From positions 1,336,501 to 1,400,500 of the forward strand of contig JAKIMF020000005.1 in the NCBI GenBank assembly GCA_022605425.2: a stretch of DNA of 64,000 nt. Reading direction: 5' to 3'. How positions within the stretch are numbered: the first letter of the stretch is position 1; each line of letters opens with the position of its first letter. The translations under genes and the position numbers were made by a program. The notes under the pieces were generated by a model that saw only the letters and a list, made by a program, of their open reading frames with translations, was not told the DNA's origin and ran no database searches. Shown here in pieces: positions 1 through 12,168 of the stretch. The stretch is from Hamiltosporidium tvaerminnensis (taxonomy: Eukaryota; Microsporidia; Dubosqiidae).

Positions 1-164
1 TTTATAGATATACATTAAATTAGCTAATAAACACGTTATTTAAAATAACTAGTTAGTTCTTTTCAAATAGTAAAACAATTTAATGTAATTTTGGGTATTA
101 TTTATATTTTGTAAATTTAGACGTAAAGTAAATTTATATTTTATAATTTTTTATAATTTATTCT

Positions 165-345
165 GAAGGGCCGGGCACGATCTACGATTGGTGAACTCAG
201 TATCGTTCGTTCGAAGATTTGCGCGAGGCTGACAACCAAATCATTCAAAAGAAATTGTCGTTGGATCACCTATAACTTAACGAAGCCATGATTCGTCGTC
301 GGATTGTGTTCCAGCCATAGGAAAGAGCGAGCTATTAAATAATAA
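165..345. other. G+C-richer island, possible mobile-element remnant
   Basis: This stretch is clearly richer in G and C than its surroundings. On the plus strand one frame reads mostly open with about three stops (for example the peptide YRSFEDLREADNQIIQ), and the minus strand also has long open stretches. I do not recognise a protein family. It lies just beyond the 3' end of the decayed retroelement copy that starts near 376, so it may be a separate old insertion or part of the former insertion site. No gene call is made. Confidence 0.3.
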
Positions 346-375
346 TAATTTTTAATAATAGATTCCAGTAAATTA

Positions 376-3300
376 TTATTAAATAAATTTCTGGGCTAAA
401 ATGCTTTTCTAAATTTTATACATTTCTTCTACCTCGTGTACCAGCATATTTCCTTATTTTAAATCCGACTCTTCATTTATGTTAATTGTCAGTTTCTTCT
501 TGTGAAATTAGGGGTGTAATATTTTTTGTTTTTAAATGTTTGACACCATATTTGTCATTATTCGCTTCTTTTAGAGAGGGTGCTGGTTTCTTGTACATCT
601 CGGTACTCTTAATAATGCTCTCTCCCAGCTCTCGTCAGAATTTTGTCCCGACTCAAGTCCTCTTCGTGATCAAAGATAATTGTTTCTATTGTCTTCTTAA
701 GCACGATTAACGGAAGGTATGCCTCTTTTTTCATGGTTATTTGTATTCTTTGAACATATGTCTCATTTTATTTTGTCACAATACCGCCACAGGTCACTAC
801 ATAAGGGATTATCTCGAAACTAAATCTATAAATAAGACCCAACTCATTGGCTAAAAAGTCATAGTTCCTAAGTTTTTCAGGTTCAGCTATTTGAAGTGAA
901 TTTTGGGAATCGATTCCTACTTCAAATAGTGTTATATTCTTCTTCTTATCTAAAATAAATATTTCGGTTCTGTTATTACGAATTTTAACATTAGTTTTTA
1001 TCCTGCCGTCCTACCTTATCTCTGTATACAGGTTATCAAGCTTTCTTGACCTAAGAGGCTTTAATTTGTTTTGAAGAAACAAATTTATATTTTTCAGCAA
1101 TAGTAAATTTATATGTCGTACCACTTCATTGTGGCGACAGGTATGGTCATAGCCTAGGATTTCGGAACATCAAGTTGCTAGATGTTCTTCAGTTTTACCA
1201 GACTTAGCGCAGTGTAAAATCACATCATCTGCTCCAAAATACATTTCTATCCTGGATATACAAGAACACTGCTTCATCCGACGGCTGAATTTTCGCTTTA
1301 TTTAGTCACCTTGAAGAGTCACGAATACTCACAATCTCATTTTTTCTTGCATTATATAACTTTGAGTTAAGTTTTTGTTTTTATTCCGTTTTATAGTATT
1401 GCAAGTTGAACATTCTCTAAAAATCCTTCTAAATGACATCTCCTTCCTACCTATACTTTATTTTATAGAAAATTTTTATTGGTGCAAGGTGGGTTTTATT
1501 GGGATTCTCCAACTTGGGGATTGCTGCTCTTCAAGTTGATATTTCTAAACTTTTTTCCAGACAATCCAAGAGTTGTCTAAGCATATGTTCGATTCGAAAA
1601 TTAGCTTATGAAACTCTTACAAGTCCTCTTATAGGGAGGTATAATTACTCTTTGCATCCTTAGGGAAGATATATCTAATTCTTTAAAAACACCGCACGCA
1701 CGCATATTCTAACCTAGAGAAGTCAGCCGATTTAATTCGAAGTACTTCTATATTATAGTTAAAAAATTGCAGAAAATCATTTTTTAGGTCTAATTTAGCG
1801 TGACGAAGTCTTTAAGTCCTTGGTATCACCTTGCTCTGTACTTTATCAAATAAGCTACGTGTTCGATTACATCTGGTATTTTCTATAAAGTCAAGATATT
1901 CATGAGGATCGAAACCTTCTAGAACATTCGCAGTATCCATGCACATGTATCATTTGTGACTGGCTCCTCCTTATAGATTTTTAATCCAATAGCCTTTCAA
2001 AATCTTTTAGCCTCGCTTGTCATAGCTACTAATGTACAACCTCTGTACAAAAATTGTAAGATCATCATATAGCAGTGATCACTTTCTGAGAAAGAAATCA
2101 AATCATTTTGTTTTCGACTGTTTTGTGCATTTTTCATTGAGCTTTAAACATACCCAATTTATATGAAACATAAAGAACAAGTGTGAAAAACTATCGCTTG
2201 CTAAATTCCTCTTTAAATCTTCTTGCTCATGATTTTGTTAGCCCCTATTATTTATTAATAATCCATTTTGACACAATACCTTAATAAATTGCAAGATCCA
2301 ATCTGATAAAAAGGTTTTCCATGCATTAAAATTAATAAACATGATCTTTTAGATCATAAGCTTTTTTGAAATCAATCTAAGGTTATTAAGATTGTTTCGG
2401 AACTATTTATTCAAGGCTGTATTTGCTAAAGCCTAACTTTTTGGTACTTTCACCTCTTCTAACATTCTCAAATATTTTTCTAGCCAGAAACCTTCGCTTT
2501 TTCACTTCAAGTTAAACGACTTTCGTCACACACTTTGTCATTAACGAATAGAAGTTGGACATACAGAAGATTGGTCTATTCAGAGCCTCTTCATGCGATT
2601 CCTTTCGTATAAAATACGTAAGCTGGCAGCAAAACCAATCAGCTTGGGAGGTACCTTCTAAATATATGAGTTTCACAGTATCATAAAGATATTTTTGAAA
2701 AGTTGTAAGTTTCTTGATGAAAGAATTGTAAATACCAAGAATTCCAGTAGCTTGCTAATTAGTAAGCCAATTAATCATACTTACAAATTCATAAGTGAAG
2801 AAAACATGGCCGAATAATTATCTGATACAAATGGAATCAAATAATAATCACATATGATGTCTGATCATTATTGTTCCTCGTTGTAGACCAAAAACACACA
2901 ATTTCATCACGACTAACTACATGCTCAGATTCAACACGCTCAGATAAACCTTGAGAATATCGACCTCAGAAAAGCTGAAAAATATGATTCTCTCCTCAGA
3001 ATTGTTCCTTAATTTCGTACATCGTAATCTTTTTTCTCGTACACATTCAAAGACTATTTCGTTTAAACAGAAACCTCAGAAAAATCAGTTACACTGCTGA
3101 AGTTTAAATTATAGTCTCGTATGATTAGGGTTAGCCTTTTCGTTTTTCATGCAGTTAATTTTTCCTGTCTAAAAGGCCTCTCCAATAGATCTTTAAATGG
3201 TGCTAATTTAGAAATTTTACTTTCTATATTTCTCTTCCAAGCGGATCTATGCTTCTCTTTACGTATTGCTTCGTCATAACATACCTGTGCAGCTTGCATG

Positions 3301-3965
3301 ATATACGCATCGTCTATAATTGCCTCTGGTACATGAGCCCTAGCATACACCCTGACATCTTGATTAATGAGATTCAAAACTTTGCTATCTACCTATTCTT
3401 TTAGATGCTTTCTAGTTCGTACCGCCGCCTTTCTAATTTCCTTCCCCGAGGTTTCATTTATTTTATTCAACAAGTTATCTCTCGGATATATGTATTCAGT
3501 GGCGTCGATATGAAGCATTTATTAGTGATAAAGTAGCGATTCTAGGTCGCTCTCCATCTCCTTTGATTTTTCGTCCTTTCTCTATCTCACTCTGTGCAAT
3601 TTTTTTCACATTTCACAGTTACAGCGCAACTGAATTTCTTGTTATATTACCTGGGAAGCTCTGTATGGCCCTTTCTGGTATTCTTTCAAACCTTGTCTGT
3701 ACTGCAAAAAGACAATTCGAAACCATTCCTTCGAGGTAACTGTTGGGGAATCGAATATCGATTGAAATGCTATTAGCCTGTTATTTTCAGAAGCAGCTAG
3801 ATTACAGGAGTATTAATGTTGTATGATGGCTCGCACGCAGAGACTTCAACCGAAGAGGGAAGTGATGTATTGTGCGAAATATAAGGTGCAAGTCCACTAT
3901 TTTGCATTTTACGCATGATTGGCCTGGTGGTGGATGTTGATTGTTAGTTATGGAGAAATAAGGCC
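376..3965 (-). mobile_element. Decayed near-full-length copy of the REL-type non-LTR retrotransposon
   Basis: This minus-strand copy matches the intact element at 14756-18568 almost from end to end. Its 3' end (AAATTTCTGGGCTAAAATG on the plus strand, 384-402) corresponds to the 3' end of the intact copy. Its other end, near 3965, corresponds to about 18430 there, so roughly 140 bp of the 5' end are missing or unrecognisable. The reading frame is destroyed by many stops and indels. One 76-codon open piece at 3147-3377 keeps the intact protein's segment around AHVPE...AYIMQAAQVCYDEA. Shared landmarks include the zinc-knuckle region near 1130-1230 and the N-terminal region near 3640-3930. It is an old, dead insertion; the small plus-strand ORFs inside it are shadows. 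Confidence 0.88.
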
Positions 3966-4074
3966 ATATATAATTTAGAAAAATAATTAAATTAATATTA
4001 AATAAGGATCAAACAATTTTAAAATATATAGAAAAATATAAAATATTAAAAGCACATTTTTTATAGAGTTTATT

Positions 4075-6650
4075 TTAAGACAACAGCTTCCACATTTTTT
4101 CTAAAGGTAGTTCTATCTCAATACGTTCACACACTTTTTTATAACTTCTGTCATATTCTTTCAAATTTTTCTGAGAAAAAAAATTTAAAAAATAATTTTT
4201 TGAATTTTCTTCATTTAAAACACCAAATGTTATTTCAATAAGACGGGAAACCATAGAAGTATTTCCAACGAACATTTGAAGAATATCATCGAAATTTCCC
4301 ATAACAAATGTAATGACATAATCTCTGTACTTTAAATTAGCGATACAAGAAGAAAAAATACTACATTTTATCTTGTAATTTTACCTGTTCTTTCATACTT
4401 TCACCTAAAAAAGTTTGAAACTAATTTAAATCAAAAGAAGATCCCAAAAAGATAAAGCCATCAATTTTTCATCAATAACTATACTGTCAAAGTAAATATT
4501 AAATATTTCATCGTAGAAATCTTTTGGTTTTAGTTTCATCAAAGAATTAAACATCGAAGCTCTAAACACTGGACTTACAAGAAATCTGTCCTTTTTAAAT
4601 TTCGGAAAAATTTTAAAAAAGTTTATTAAAATATTGAGATACTCGTTACTGACAGAAGAAGATATTAAAAGTACATTTATTCCGATTTCATTTTAAGATG
4701 TTCCGGGTTTTGACAAATCAACTTTCATAGCTTGTTTGGAAACACATTTTGATACTTTATTTCTAAAATATTCTTTTTTTGTTTCATTTTTTTAAAAAAA
4801 TTGATTGAAATTCATTCAATCCTTCTAAAATAGAAGAAAGTATTTCATAATTCTCTTCATCTTGAAAATACCTCACAAATGATAAAAAATCATTAAATTG
4901 AAGATTATTTGCCAATGTAAGACTAAAAAAATCATTAATAATGTTTAACCGATCCCTAGGTTCTAACAATTTTTCTTCTAACATTCCATTTATTTTATAA
5001 AGAAGATCTTCATTACATAGAACTCTATAAAAACCATAGGCACCATAATTTACCTTGGGATAGTTTTTAAAATCACTCATCCCTAAAATATCTTTTTTAT
5101 TTTTCAGTGCGACTAACATACTTTTTTTGCCTTCATATTCAATTCTAATTGGAATAAACTACAGAGTTTGATTTTTCTCTTTTATGTTGGCATTATTTAA
5201 ATAAAATCTTTCTTGTGTTAACTTCAGATGATTTTCATCTACCACTTCTACAGAAATATAAGGAAATTCTTCATTAATTGTCCATTGATCCATCATTTTT
5301 TTAACATCAGTGACCCCTTCTATATTTTCAGAAAGAGACAGCCATAAGTCATTCGTCGTTGCATTTCGATATTAAAATTTTTTCAAGATAATTTTGAATA
5401 GCATTTTTAAAATTTTCCCGTCCCACATAATTTTCTAACATCCTTATAAGAGAAGCTCCTTTAAAATAAGAAATTCCATCAAAAATTTGATTTATATCGT
5501 TAGGATTGAAAACAGGGACCACAATCGCGTTCTTAGATTGTAAAGAATCATAGGACATACTTGCTTCTACATCCTCAGAAAAAAAGATGTCCAAACATCC
5601 CAATCTATTAATTCTCTACTCAAATTACTGCCCCCAAAGCAGCAGCCCAGGTAGCAAACCCTTCTTTCAACCACAAATCATTCCACTATTTCATAGTAAC
5701 AAGATTTCCAAACCATTGATGTGCCAATTCATGATAGACAGTTTCCGCGACTCTTTTCTTTGTTTGAATGGCACTGTTATTTTCATCCTAAAGTAAAGAA
5801 CTCATTCGATAAGTAATTAAACCCCAATTTTCCATCGCACCCATACTAAATTCAGGAACAGCCAACATATCCAATTTATCCATCAGATATTTTATAAAAA
5901 ATATGATTCAAAGAAAGTCAAACACTCACTACAAACATTTCAAGAAAATTTACCGCTTTCTATATTATAACCCTTTGGTATATAAACTCTTATTTTCACG
6001 CCATTTTTACTTTCTGTTTCAATAAATTCTAAATTTCCAATGGCAAAGGCAACAAGATAGGTTGACATTTTAGGCTTCTGATTGAAAAACACTGTTTTAA
6101 AATTTTCATTTATTTCTTCTGTTTTAACACTCATATTACTGAGGCATGTTAATTCTTTAGAATGTGTAATTTTTATATTAAAAGTTGCTTTCATATCAGG
6201 TTGGTCAAAACAAGGAAATGCTTGTCTTGCAGCTGTTGGTTCAAAGTGACTGGAAAGTAAAATGGATTTTTTATCTTTAATGGTGCAATTACCAATGTAA
6301 AATCCATTTATGTTGGTTTTTAGAGTTCTCGTGAAGCCTATTTCAAGTTTAATGATGCTTGGTTCAATGATTTGTGGAAATTTAAGAATCGCTTTTTCTT
6401 CCTTATGATTCTATTTTATAAATCCATCAATAAAATTATTGTTTATATAAGCTTTTGCAGAAACAATTTTTATGTAGCATATATTTACATAGAGTGTATT
6501 CGTTGGTTGAGTAATCTGAACGTCGATTGATTCCCATCCAGTGTATTTAAGTGTTTCAGGTTCTGTTGTTATATGTAGGTCGTAATTGATAGGATATACA
6601 GTGTATGGCAATATATTCTTTTGTATCAAACGGCTTTTTCTTCGGTTTTA
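4075..6650 (-). pseudogene. Broken M1-family zinc aminopeptidase
   Basis: Reading the minus strand, the pieces follow the order of a puromycin-sensitive-type M1 aminopeptidase. An N-terminal segment (ILPYTVYPINYDLHI, near 6580-6625) is followed by FEPTAARQAFPCFDQPD (about 6200-6250), GAMEN (5827-5841), the zinc site [10 protein letters not shown] (5704-5733), the third-ligand region WLKEGFATWAA (5641-5673) and a C-terminal SYKKVCERIEI (near 4120-4150). The whole span, about 2.55 kb, equals the family's usual length near 850 residues. GAMEN, HELAH and the third ligand are in one frame, but that frame has TAG at 5788-5790 and TAG at 5686-5688, the latter where the family has tryptophan. Further frame changes lie near 5620, at the T-run near 5580, between 5880 and 5940, and in the C-terminal third. 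The family cleaves N-terminal residues from peptides in the cytosol. This copy cannot encode a full enzyme as written. Confidence 0.92.
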
Positions 6651-6659
6651 ATATTTACA

Positions 6660-7655
6660 TTTGAATAAATTATTTTACTTAATATATGATTAAAAAAGAA
6701 CTAGAATCACTTAAGAGTTGTTTAATTACAAATTAATATTAGAATATTGCTTGCCTAATTGTTTTTCATTCCTATAAACTATATATTAGATTTTCTTAAG
6801 TGTTTGAATCGATTGTTTAATAATACTATATAACATAAGGAAGTTAAATAAAATTTAAATCATTTAAAATCATTTTAAACTTTATTCTCGCAAGTTAAAT
6901 AGTAAATTTGATTCTAGTCTAAAAATTAGTGGCTGATTTTACATGATAATGTATTTTTCAAGATCTAAAACAAATTTGAATTTTAAAATAAGCATCTTAT
7001 GCTACAAACCAAGTATATCAATGGATATAAGCTCCAATTTCACTAGAATTCTAAGTTAATAAAATTATTTCTATTTGAAATCAAATACTTTTCAAGTTTG
7101 AACGTACTAATTTATTTTAATCTACATATTATACACCACTTTTTTCTATTTTAAAGCTTTCTGGCGAAAAAATTGAATATAATTTTATAGAACTTGAAAT
7201 TATATTATTGTTATTATATTTAATTGCTTAGCTTAAATAAACATTGAGTAGTTTCTAAACATTTATGTAGGTTTTTATTTTTTGATTCAACATAGTATCC
7301 TTCATATATATTACAAAAATATATTATACGAAATAACTATAAGTTTCTTCTATATTTTTACATTTTTATACATATTTATGAGATTTAGAATCAAATAAAA
7401 CCTTAGTTGATATTAGCACAATTATAGCTTTACTTAAATTTAAAATACATCACTTTAACCGTTAGCAGCTTTAATAATATTCTAAATATTTGTACTTTTT
7501 CTACGTGATTCTAGTAATTTATTCCCAAAATACCAAATCAAATTTAGTTTCTAAATTAATATTTCATGTAAAATTAAGAACAAATAAGCAGTTGAATGAA
7601 ATATGTATAAGAATGATCAATTTTTACATCTAAATAAAGATCACAGTTAAAAAAA
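6660..7655. other. AT-rich intergenic stretch
   Basis: No open frame of note, no RNA-like structure and no repeat was seen between the aminopeptidase pseudogene and the next retroelement fragment. It presumably contained the promoter of the former aminopeptidase gene. Confidence 0.5.
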
Positions 7656-8035
7656 TTTAGTTAATAAAATTCTGGGTTAAAATATTTTTAACATTTTTAT
7701 ATGTTTTCTTCTACCTCTTTAACCACTTTTGTCTCTTCTTCCAAATCCGACTCTTCATTTATGTTATTGGTCGGTTCCTCCAAAGTGGTTCCTCCTTGTG
7801 AAATAAGGGTTGTATTATTTTTTGTTTAAAAATATTTAACATATCTTCATCCTTACTCGCTTGTTTTAAAGGAGGTGTTGGTTCATCATGCATCTCTCCT
7901 CTCATAATAACACCCATTGACGCTCTCTTCGACATTTAGTTCTGCCTCATGTCCTCTTCGTCGATCAAAGGAAATTGTTTAGACCCTCTTCTTAACTACT
8001 ATAGACTGAATGTATGCCTCTAAATTCATAGGTAG
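7656..8035 (-). mobile_element. 5'-truncated 3' fragment of the REL-type retrotransposon
   Basis: About 380 bp on the minus strand closely match the 3' end of the intact element, from the terminal AATAAAATTCTGGGTTAAAATA through the C-terminal coding region, and similarity stops just after the segment coding for the conserved C-terminal NVEAYIQ region. Several small indels break the frame. Truncation at the 5' side with a preserved 3' end is the usual outcome of incomplete target-primed reverse transcription. Similarity is higher than for the copy at 376-3965, which suggests a younger insertion; that age order is inference. Confidence 0.88.
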
Positions 8036-8039
8036 GATT

Positions 8040-9150
8040 TCCTTTAATATATCGTATATTAACCAAATTATTTTCTTTGTTTCAGGTTAATCTATAATTT
8101 TTTTCACTCCCTTATCACCGGATTTCTTAAAAAATCTTTAATTTATTTTGCGAGATATAAAATTTATTTGATTCTTTATAACATCTCATAAAAATAATTT
8201 AATTTCACATATCTATATAAAAAAATCTCACCTCAATATTCCTATTATGAATGTATTTTGATTTTTGACTATTTATATTTTTAATTTAGCTACATTAAAG
8301 GTGTAAATTCAATCGAAACCAAAATAACGATGTTTTTAAAATTCAAAGTTTTACATAAGAGATGTATAACAATAAATATATTTTATTAAGAAAAATGTTT
8401 TTTGTTGATTAAAATTTTTCTAATTAGCAATTTTTCGAATCCTAAAATTTTTCTTAGAAAATTCGCATTTATAAGTGACAAGAAGTTTATAATTTAAAAA
8501 ATTAGAAAATAAATATAGTCTAAGAATTTGCAATCGGTTTTGCTATAAAAACATAGATAATAATAAAAAAAATATAAGTATTTATTTATCTTGCTTTCAT
8601 TTAAATTTTTTTAAGTTTGATTTAACATACAAAACAAAAATTTATTTTTACTTTTGTATACAACTTTGAAAATCAAACGAGTATAAAATCATCTTTTTAG
8701 CTAAATTTAAAATCTAACACAATATATTCAAGTAAAGTCATTTTAAAATGTTCGTTTTAGTATTATTCAGTCGATATTTTCCATCAAATATAATGTTCTA
8801 TATTAATATTTTAAGAACGTTTTAAAAAAACATCTGCTCTTGTTCAAAAATATTATTATACTTAATTGAATTTTATATGGCTTCCACATAATGTATGAGA
8901 TGATTTTATTCTCATTTAAGCTTTGCGCGGTTTTATTTACATATAGGAGAATTGCCAATAAATTATTAATTTGAACAACCGTTTACATTTCGTCTAAAAT
9001 AATAATTATGGTTTGAAGATTCGATCATTATCTAAGACAATACTTTTATAATAACCTTCAAACATCTTTCTTTGATCAGTAGTCTCATTAAACTCAATGA
9101 AATTTTATAGTAAGAAAATTTGTATGAAACATCTATATATTTATTTAATT
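8040..9150. other. AT-rich intergenic stretch
   Basis: I see no credible coding frame or repeat here; composition is very AT-rich with scattered homopolymer A and T runs. Confidence 0.45.
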
Positions 9151-9725
9151 CCATTTTAAGCTTATTTCTTGATATGCTTCATCGGTTTTAACCGCTTTTT
9201 CACTCTCTTTGATATTTGGCTCATTTATAATGATTTAATCAAATCTTCCTTTAAACTTGTATTATACAAAACCGTAAGTCCGATATTTGCCTTGATGTTA
9301 GCTTTATACCTTCTTCTCTCTTGTAATATATTCTTTATTCGGAAACTAACAACAGAAATCCTTCGGATACAATATGCTATTATGTAATACATTTCCAGAC
9401 TCTAATACCCATTTATTATTGCCCGATTCTCTCACCGATAAAACGGATAATTTTGGGCTCTTTTGTAGTGAATAAACGCCATGTCCATCTATTATATGAG
9501 TATATGTGTCCGGTAAAATTCATCCTATGTTATTCTGCGCCGATATCAGCTCAGTTAATCATGGAATATAAGATTAATACAAAACCATAAACAAGACCCA
9601 TTAGTTTGCCACAAATACATCCCATTTTTTCATTTCCACAATTAGCAGAAGCAGCAAAAAAGAAATGTGCCCTAAAAAATTCGACTCATATTATATTTCT
9701 TCTCTAGATTTATGTCTTCAGTCAA
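9150..9725 (-). mobile_element. Strongly diverged relic of a related REL-type retrotransposon (C-terminal part)
   Basis: On the minus strand around 9570-9650, frame-broken translation gives VEMKKWDVFVAN followed, after a shift, by LMGLVYGFV. These align with the intact element's VETEKLRKYDLLANELGLIYRCSV, which lies just after its endonuclease motif. DNA similarity is also visible, for example ATAAACAAGACCCATTAG near 9589-9606 against ATAAATAAGACCCAACTCA at 15233-15251. The rest, down to about 9150, has the size expected for the C-terminus but is too decayed to align by eye. The plus-strand ORF at 9169-9387 is taken as a chance frame in this relic. It abuts the 3' side of the LRR-like gene. 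Confidence 0.55.
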
Positions 9726-9912
9726 AGATTATAAAATCATCATAATTCAAAAATTCAATTCTTATCTTTAGAAGATTTTAAAATGAAACGATGAATTTTA
9801 AATAGCAAATAGTTTTTAAACAACAACAAAGATGAAAAAGTTTTTATAAATATTGCTTCACTTAAATTTGATTTATCAAAATCAAATTTAATTATTTTAA
9901 TTTAATAACATC

Positions 9913-12168
9913 CTAACGTGGTGTGTAAAGATCATATTTCTGATCATTTACAATGAAAATTTCCAGTTTAACAAATTTAGCTAAATATAAATTCACCGCT
10001 GCCACATTTGTTTCTGTTTCATCGTAAATTTTTAACATAACCAAAGTATCCTTAATAACACCTTCAATCAAATTATAATATATTTGAAGAAGATTTTTTT
10101 GCGTATGAATCAGTATTAAAGAACTAATTTTTAATTTAGAAATATACCTAAGATCATCTTCGCTTAAAGAACAATATTCAATATGGATAGATCCAATAAT
10201 TCTATCAGGAGATATAAGACCAAAAATTAATTTGAAGTTTGAATCAAACGACACTTTATAAAATATTAAATTTACTAATTTAGGCATCTTACAAAAAATA
10301 TCATATTCTTCTATATCAAAACTATAATCCCCTATTTTTAATGTCTGGATAGTTTCAATAAGTTTACTCCTATAAAGTTCTATCAATGACTTGTTCGGAA
10401 TACTTAAAAATCTAAGGTCTAAAGTTTTGAGTTGATTTAACGTTAAAAGACGATCGAATATAAATCTGTTTCCCTCATTTGAATGTATACAAATTTCCTC
10501 GATACTATTAAAAATATTCGATTCTATCAATTTGCAAAAATCATTTTCCAAACTCAAATAAACACTAGCGTTTAAATATTCTAAACTTCTAGAAAATTTT
10601 AGATTCTTAAAAAAACAAGAAGTAAGAAATTCCTCCACATTAGGAATATTCAAATGCTTTATTTTTTTTAAAAAGGTATTTCTTCGATTTGGAACAGGCA
10701 TTTCAGAAACATATTTTGCGTTTACGATTGAGATTATTTCCAAACAAGAAAATCCCCACAATAATCTAAGAAAGGAGAGATCATATTGGCAGTCTGAAAC
10801 ATAAAAATTCTTACATTTTTTAAAGATGGAATATTTAAATCTCTCTTTGAACACTATATTTGAAAATATGCAATTATCAAAAAGAAGGGTCACTATATTC
10901 GAATTCAAAACAGATTCTAAATTCTCCGAAGTAATCTCCATATTACGCAGTCTTAATTCTTGTAAAAATTTTGGAATTTGAGTAAAAACAAACGGCATAT
11001 GTTTTTCGAAACGGTTATACGCTAAATATAAATGTTTTAAACACTTAAATGTATTTAAATCGTTGCAGATTTCAGAATCTGTAGAAATAATATCTGTCAA
11101 TATGCTTTCTAAACAATTTTTATAAATACTACCATCTATGAAAGAAAAAAATTGTTTCATTGTATTAAAACAGTCTCTAATTCTTGGTTGATCATCCTTC
11201 AAAATTAGTAGCAAGCTTATATTAGATTCATAGTTCTTTAAAATACACTTATAATTTCGAAATAATCTAAGAGAATTTATATTATTAATCGAAAATATTA
11301 GGTCAAATAAATTTCTAAGATATTGGTTATTCAAACCAGACATTATAGAATTCATAACATGTGCATCAAGACTTAAATGATACGATTCAAAATAATTTAT
11401 ATTTGATTTTCTATGAGTGTGAATTTCAATACCGTTTGTGTAAAGTGTGATGTAATTTTTTTTGGAAATCGCCTGAAGATTTAATTTTTCAAACAGACGC
11501 AATAAAAGATGCAAGCAAAATTCAATATTAAAAAGCGATCTAAATTTTATAGCCAGATTTTCAATTTCATCTCTATTGAGACTATTCGATATACCATCCT
11601 TTAGCAAAGAGAAAACAACGTATGAGTAATCGGTATTCTTTTTTGGGATAAAAAAATCAAATAAACCCAAAATAGCTATAAATTCACTCATGTTGAGTAT
11701 TCTTTCGCGTTTCATAAATCCGAAGCCCGTAATTGAATTCAAAAAGATAAGAAACGATTCCATTGAAATATATTCCTCTAAATAGATCGGATTTCGGATA
11801 AAATTATTGTTATTAAAATATTCATCAATAAAATCAAAATATACCTTGAAGTTGTTATGATATTTTATGCAAAGTTGAATAATAATCAGTTTATATTTCG
11901 AAATTTTTATTTTCTTAGATTTTTTCGAATTCGACAAACGAATACATTTATATTTTACAAATTCATTGGCATCGATGATTCTGATTTTATATTCTATTCC
12001 ATTTAAACATCTGAGCAGTTTTACATTTGAACTCAACTTAAACGCTATCCACAAATCGTTGCCACATATTATATTTGAGAAGTAAAAAATTACATTCAAA
12101 TGTATAATTTTGCCCAAAAAATTTGAATTGAAAGCTTTTAAACAATTAAAGGCATGCAAAAAATTCAT
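9913..12168 (-). CDS. Leucine-rich-repeat-like protein, probably secreted (751 aa)
   Basis: This is an uninterrupted 751-codon frame starting at ATG 12168 with CCC directly before the start codon, the microsporidian start context. The N-terminus has a hydrophobic stretch at about residues 20-36 (IIHLNVIFYFSNIICG) that could act as a signal peptide or anchor, although it starts later than usual. The second half, from about residue 370, holds irregular leucine-rich repeats, such as LKHLYLAYNRF near 376, LQELRLRNMEIT, and LKTLDLRFLSIPNKSL near 580. Such repeats normally form a curved protein-binding surface. The first half (about 40-360) is rich in Asn, Ile, Leu and Lys and has no domain I recognise. 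Large families of divergent LRR proteins are known in several microsporidia. Partner and location are unknown; secretion or surface exposure is inferred only from the hydrophobic N-terminus. An F-box-like or intracellular LRR protein remains possible. Confidence 0.85.
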   Translation of the reverse strand: MNFLHAFNCLKAFNSNFLGKIIHLNVIFYFSNIICGNDLWIAFKLSSNVKLLRCLNGIEYKIRIIDANEFVKYKCIRLSNSKKSKKIKISKYKLIIIQLCIKYHNNFKVYFDFIDEYFNNNNFIRNPIYLEEYISMESFLIFLNSITGFGFMKRERILNMSEFIAILGLFDFFIPKKNTDYSYVVFSLLKDGISNSLNRDEIENLAIKFRSLFNIEFCLHLLLRLFEKLNLQAISKKNYITLYTNGIEIHTHRKSNINYFESYHLSLDAHVMNSIMSGLNNQYLRNLFDLIFSINNINSLRLFRNYKCILKNYESNISLLLILKDDQPRIRDCFNTMKQFFSFIDGSIYKNCLESILTDIISTDSEICNDLNTFKCLKHLYLAYNRFEKHMPFVFTQIPKFLQELRLRNMEITSENLESVLNSNIVTLLFDNCIFSNIVFKERFKYSIFKKCKNFYVSDCQYDLSFLRLLWGFSCLEIISIVNAKYVSEMPVPNRRNTFLKKIKHLNIPNVEEFLTSCFFKNLKFSRSLEYLNASVYLSLENDFCKLIESNIFNSIEEICIHSNEGNRFIFDRLLTLNQLKTLDLRFLSIPNKSLIELYRSKLIETIQTLKIGDYSFDIEEYDIFCKMPKLVNLIFYKVSFDSNFKLIFGLISPDRIIGSIHIEYCSLSEDDLRYISKLKISSLILIHTQKNLLQIYYNLIEGVIKDTLVMLKIYDETETNVAAVNLYLAKFVKLEIFIVNDQKYDLYTPR

